Positions 59,101-64,000 of a stretch of 64,000 nucleotides of DNA are shown in pieces (positions within the stretch are counted from its first letter, which is position 1; every line of letters starts with the position of its first letter). The notes beneath the pieces are model-generated. The model ran no database searches. It worked only from the letters and a program-made list of their open reading frames with translations, and was not told the DNA's origin. Origin of the DNA: Botryosphaeria dothidea (lineage: Eukaryota; Ascomycota; Dothideomycetes; Botryosphaeriales; Botryosphaeriaceae); contig WWBZ02000022.1 in NCBI GenBank assembly GCA_011503125.2, positions 930,001 through 994,000 of the forward strand, in the 5' to 3' direction. Position numbers and translations under genes: made by a program.

Positions 59101-62100
59101 ACAGCAGGCGGCAGGCCAGCCGAACGCAATCAGAGAGCGGGAAGAAAAGGGTGCAACGGGTTCGTGCTTCCCCGCAAAGCGTTGGTCGCCGGCACGGACC
59201 ACGCGTTCTTCGAGCTAAAGCTGATGCGATTGACTGACTAGCAACGCGGAATCAGGTGGTGCAGACCGTGCGTGCCCTGAGCTTGCTCGAGCTTCTGTTA
59301 GTTTTGTAGACAACGCAAATTGTGGCGTTGTGTTTCCTCAGGAATGACTTCGTAAGGGTACCGTTTCAGGAATGAGGAAATTGCGCTTTGAAGAAATTTG
59401 ACTCGCATGCAGCAGTGGATATGCTGTAGCCATGGACATGTTGGTAAGCGCGAGGCGTGTCGTCGATGGCTGAACGCTAAGGATGGACTGTCCTTTCGGT
59501 GTCGCCGTGGCCTATATTAGGCGCCAATTAGCCCCAGGGATTCGCTTAAAAGCCTCACCTTTTGTGTCGTGTGGAGGATCGACGTTTTCAGGACCGATGC
59601 GGCCATCAGCCGCTGGCGTGAGCTTCGAGGACAAAGGGCCGCTCAAACCTGTGGCTGCGGCGGGCAACGGACCGTTTACTACCTATGGGAGATGGGCCGA
59701 CCGGTAAACTAGATTTAGAGCGAGCCTGGAAAGCGTCTGGAAAGAAGCTGAGTAACGCGGAGCGCACTGTTGCTGCTCCACCCGCCGGAGATCTGCAACC
59801 GGACGAGATGATGGCAATTGCGCGCGCTGTACAACTCCGTTCGTCTCGCTACCGACGTTTCGGTGTGGGGAAGCCACACGTAGCGCGAGCTTGATGAACG
59901 ATACCCATTCCTTCGAGAAGGGTCGTTTTTAACACTGCTCTTTCAAGGAGCCCACCAGCCTCGTATCCCTTCCGCAGCCCACGCATTTGGAATTGAGCGG
60001 CGCAAGATCTCTGGATGCCTCTTCTGGGACACAGCGCACTGTTTTCTGCATCAGCTCACGAGACGGTCGAAACCGGGAAAGCAGCATAGCCGGCGGGAGG
60101 GCTCTCGTGCGCCTGGGGACAGGACCGCTGTCCTGGCTTGCAGCAGGGCCTTGAATGGTTGACATGTGGGTTTAGCTCCTCTGGTCGCACCGGGATCCTC
60201 TGTGCGAGTACTGTTGAGACTAGATGCAGCAAGCCTCGGCCCAGTGCCGCAATTTTGTAGCCAGCAAGCTCAACGGCCTGTCGGAACAAGTTGCGAGCCG
60301 GCTGTTTCAGATGGTCGGTCGTGCGTGCGGTATCGCGCACGCTCAGGGCCTGGGAGCTGGGCGGTCATGTCACTGCAACGCTCCTTTCCCTCAAAAAGCA
60401 GCCATTAGCCGCCCATCACCTCAAGCAGGTTGTTGCCTTTGCGCAATTCCAAATCCTGATGTGGGCGTTTGTCCATGCCTCGCTTCATGCGGAGAACTAT
60501 GACATGCTTGATGGAGGCTGGAGTCAGGCGGTCATGCAGCGCGATGGAATGCCTGGCCCAGTGGAAGCCTACCAGCGCCGGCCAACGGCCAACCATCAGC
60601 TCAAGCAGCTTGGACCGCGAATTTATGACGTGCGTTGATCGACACCGGTCAATCTCCAGCGGGGTATCGGGAGCTCCGAGACAAGCAGCGCCTATCGGGA
60701 GTCGCTCTGCGCAGGTCGCGCCCCGATCGAGGCATCCTTCAGAAGAATGCGTCTCTTATCACGGTCAAGCGGCTGACACTTGTCTTTGGCCTCACAGACC
60801 CGGCCCGGACCGCTGGGACGAACGTTTTTCGAGGAAGCCCCCATCACGTCAGCCATCAAAAGGCACATCCAATGGACGCAGATCGGGCGGGTGTCCCCGT
60901 GCGACGCTGAGGTCACTAATCGGAGAATTGAGGGCGATCCAGCCCCATTAGTGGCAAGCAGCGCCTCGGGGCGTAGGATGTGAGTGGCCCGATGGTTGGA
61001 GACGCCTGAAACCGCAGCAATGGGCCTTTGGTGGCCGGGAGGGCAATCATGTGGCCCTGAAGCTCCAGGCATTGTTGCGGCCAACTTGGGCTTGTCGTCC
61101 TCAACACGCCCCGTGCACGCTGCGGACTCTGCGGATGGCTGCAGTTCGTATCGCGCTGGCTCCGGCTTCCCTGCGTCTTAGCAGCGGCGGAGGAGACTTA
61201 ATGGGTCAGCACCACGGAAAACGCTTGGATTCGGGGCGGGCAGCTGAGCCACCCGCTGCAGGCGCTGCCCCCAAGAGCGCTGCCCGTAGCCGCACGATGA
61301 TCCACGGCGCGGGCAGGCTCATGGCAGAAAGATGAGCCAGGCACATGGCGGAGCCCGGCAGGCGGCGCGTCAGATGACCGTGGTTGGTCGGGCGCGTCGG
61401 GAGCAAAGGGACAGCTGGAGGCAGAGAGACACGGGCCTAAGCGCATTGGCTTGCTGGAGGTAAGGAATGAGCGCGGCTTCCATTTGCGGCGGGCAACGTG
61501 CGGAACCACATGCAGCGGCGACCCAGCGGGCCGGCGGCGGGTTGCTGGTCGGGGCTGCAGGCTGGCAGGAATGAGGGCCGCGTGGCTTCGGGCGCGGTGG
61601 TTGGATTGGCGCGGCGACGGGCTGCAGGCTGCGGAGCGGGCAGACAAAGAAAGAGGCGCGCTGAGGACGAAGGAAGGGAGAGTTCGGCGCGGTCTTCACG
61701 AGTGTGGCCGGGTAGGGCAGGCGGTAGCGGGCGGTACATGCTAGTCTGGGCACTTGGAGCGAGAGCGAGCGCTGCGCGGGGGCCGCACGCCAGCCTTACC
61801 TCTCCTCACTGGCTGGCGGCGGGGCGGCGCTCTGCCGCCGGCTAGCGGCTCGCCAAACGCCGCGCTCATGCGTCTATCTGCACGTCACAACGACTCCCCT
61901 AAGCACCTGAGCGCCTGCGTGGGTGCTATCCTGGCTCCAGGGCCGGCCGATCCAGCTGCTCCCCTGCCCGCGTCCCCCCCCATCCCCCCATCGCATCGGA
62001 CGCCCGCCCAGCGCTCACCAAATCCAGCTCCCATCCGTCGCGCGAGCCCTCGGCCGGCCCTGCGCCGTCAGCAGCCAGCCCTCAGGAGGTGGCGGTGGGT

Positions 62101-64000
62101 GCGCTCTCGTCTGGTCCCAGGGCAGAGGTCCGGGGGCAGCGTGTGCTGTTGGTCGGGAGAAGGCAGACAGAGTAGTCTTTTGCCTGCCTGCTGGCCGCCT
62201 GCCTGCCGACCCGCCGCCGCCGCCGCCGCCTCATCAGCGAATGCGAATGCGCCATGCGCCGTGCCAGAGTCTGCCAGTCCAGTGCCAGCCCCGGCCTCCA
62301 TCTCACCACGCCTGCCCAGCGCCCCGCGGCCGATCATGATGTGCCCTCGTCGCGAACCCTGCTCAGGCGCCCCGGAGAATTGCCTCCAGCTGCCAGCTGC
62401 CAGGCCCGCGCCAGATCTGGCCCTGCCCTGCCCGAAGGAATCGCAGCAGAAGCCGTGCTAGCGCTGAGCTGCATTCCTCGGGCCCCGAACGGGAAAAGGC
62501 GGTGGCGCCTGCGTGTGCTGCTCTGGCTCTGCCTTCGCGCGCGCTGCTATAGGCTTTGTGACAGGTAACGGTCGTCGCTCATCTGCCCGCCAGCCCCTCG
62601 GCCGCCTGCCAGCCCGGCGTGACTCGCAGTGGCCTCCAGCGCGCGGCTGCCGGCCCGCAAGGACGCGTTGTGCGACTTGGAGGACCGGCCTTGGCTGGTC
62701 ACCGATACAGTGCTGACAATGCTCGCTGCTTTCATGCGCAGCCAATACTTTCCCTGCGCGGATCACGCTGGCCAGGATGACCTGCAGCTTGGCCACGCCC
62801 CGTGCGCCTGCATGGGGTTATTGTTAGGATTATCGACTTGAAACATGCCGGGCTGTGGCCTGCCGGCGAGCCAGAGGATTTGACCAGCTGCGTCGACGTT
62901 CCTGCGTCGCTGCATGGACGAGATTTGAATTGCGCCGGGCGATCAGGTGGGTCGTCTAGCTCTCGCGGCGCAAGGAATGCAAACCTGCGTGAGCAAGAGA
63001 CACTTCCCAGAGCGCGGTGCCTTGGCCCTGGGGCAAATCATTCCTCCCTGGCTTCGGAGACATAGATAGACCGTTTGGGGCCACATCCGCTGCTGCAGCT
63101 GTCCAATGCTACCGTGGTGGTGCTAGAGAATAGAAATGGTCTGAGCCTGGGCAATACGGTCATCTTGGGGCTGAATCTGATCCATCATCAACGTCTGCCT
63201 GGGTACATATTTTCTGCTTTTGGCCAAACGGCCGATCCCATCCCAGCTAGCCCTACTCTGTATCCATCTCCACACCCCGTCCTGGATCTGTACTTTTCCT
63301 TCACCACCCGTTGTAGACTCAAAATTGTCCGATCCCCCAGCAGGCCCCCTTCCCACGCCTGCGCCGTGATCGAGCCCTATCTCGCCCGAATCCCCTCCCC
63401 TTCTCCCTCTCTTCTTTCTCTTTGTCCCTGCTCCATCGACTCTGGGCTGCTACCACGGGGTCCAACCAAGCCTGGGACAGGTAGCACAAACGCCTCGGAC
63501 TCCTGGCAACAGTATATCAACGCCGCCTCACACGCTCTTGCGGCGCCCCCAGCACGCCCTTGACCCTCAGGCCACCGTGCAGTCCTCAGGTGAGTAAGTA
63601 GGCAGCCCCAATGGCCGGCGGCGACAGGGCGGCGGCCCGTACGCCGTCATGAGCGGGTCACGCAGATCACTGAGCAGCAGCAGACGATCAGTCGAGCCAG
63701 CCAGGCCTGGCGCTTGACGCCACTCAATTTTGGCTGCAGCAAGAGAAACCCGGTACGTTGAGCCTCGAGCGGGCACAGGCTGGGCTAACGCGCAACGGGC
63801 AGATCAGATCTCACCGCCGGTGCAGTCGAGCAGGGGAGGCACATCACGGCCTGTTATTTCTGCAGGAGATAGACGCCGGCTCGGAACACCCGAAAAAAGC
63901 AACGCAAAAAGCAAGCCTACCACGGCCCTTGCCTCACGCTGGACATTGTCGAGACCTGTTTCGCCTGGATTGCCTCACCGTATTGCGCGCATTTTTCTCT
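56113..64000. other. Long stretch without a supported gene
   Basis: Nothing in about 7.9 kb reads as a gene on either strand. The GC-rich part (about 60-63 kb) gives many overlapping ORFs up to 235 codons of Pro/Arg/Ala-rich composition in all frames, as expected by chance at this base composition. A CCG trinucleotide run lies at about 62210-62230. At the right end a pyrimidine-rich leader (about 63345-63430) and a possible splice donor GTGAGTAAG near 63590 hint that a gene with a 5' UTR intron may begin past the window edge. Confidence 0.5.

Noticed and set aside
61754..62461. 235-codon Pro/Ala-rich plus-strand ORF
   Set aside because: Several equally long frames overlap on both strands in a GC-rich stretch; low complexity only.

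Overview
The window looks like chromosomal DNA of a filamentous ascomycete (Pezizomycotina; Dothideomycetes is possible but not shown). The reasons are short spliceosomal introns (46-112 nt in most genes) with GTAAGT/GTGAGT-type donors and CTAAC/CTGAC-like branch sites, fungal-type gene families, and retrotransposons that carry a strong RIP (repeat-induced point mutation) signature.

Layout. (1) 1-21.7 kb is a block of nested, RIP-degraded retrotransposons: a Tad-like LINE on the minus strand (copy 1, cut by the left window edge), split by a complete Ty3/gypsy chromovirus on the plus strand (LTRs 4641-5030 and 10064-10454, 5-bp target duplication gtata); an unassigned RIPed segment; a second copy of the same gypsy element on the minus strand (12363-18129); a 146-bp palindrome; and a second, 5'-truncated LINE copy. 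(2) 21.7-29.7 kb is gene-poor and contains a disrupted NmrA-like gene. (3) 29.8-33.6 kb has two genes: a conserved uncharacterised protein (459 aa) and a tiny spliced gene for a stand-alone dsRNA-binding-domain-like protein (85 aa). (4) 36.5-43.5 kb holds three decayed genes in a row: an unknown protein, a large Ser/Thr/Pro-rich surface or secreted protein, and the N-terminal part of a fungal ankyrin/NLR-type protein. (5) 44-56 kb is the functional core: a truncated MYND-finger gene, an NCS1 nucleobase/allantoin/hydantoin-type permease (559 aa) transcribed divergently from a hydantoinase/oxoprolinase-DUF917 fusion enzyme (994 aa), a C2H2 zinc-finger protein (580 aa), and a full-length MYND-finger paralogue (431 aa). 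(6) 56.1-64 kb shows no gene I can support.

The permease and the hydantoinase-like enzyme share an intergenic region of about 1.0 kb with six HGATAR (AreA/NIT2-type) sites. They form the most interesting unit here: a plausible two-gene module that imports a cyclic amide or ureide and opens its ring under nitrogen control. All gene models were built by hand from splice signals and reading-frame arithmetic; no database search was possible.
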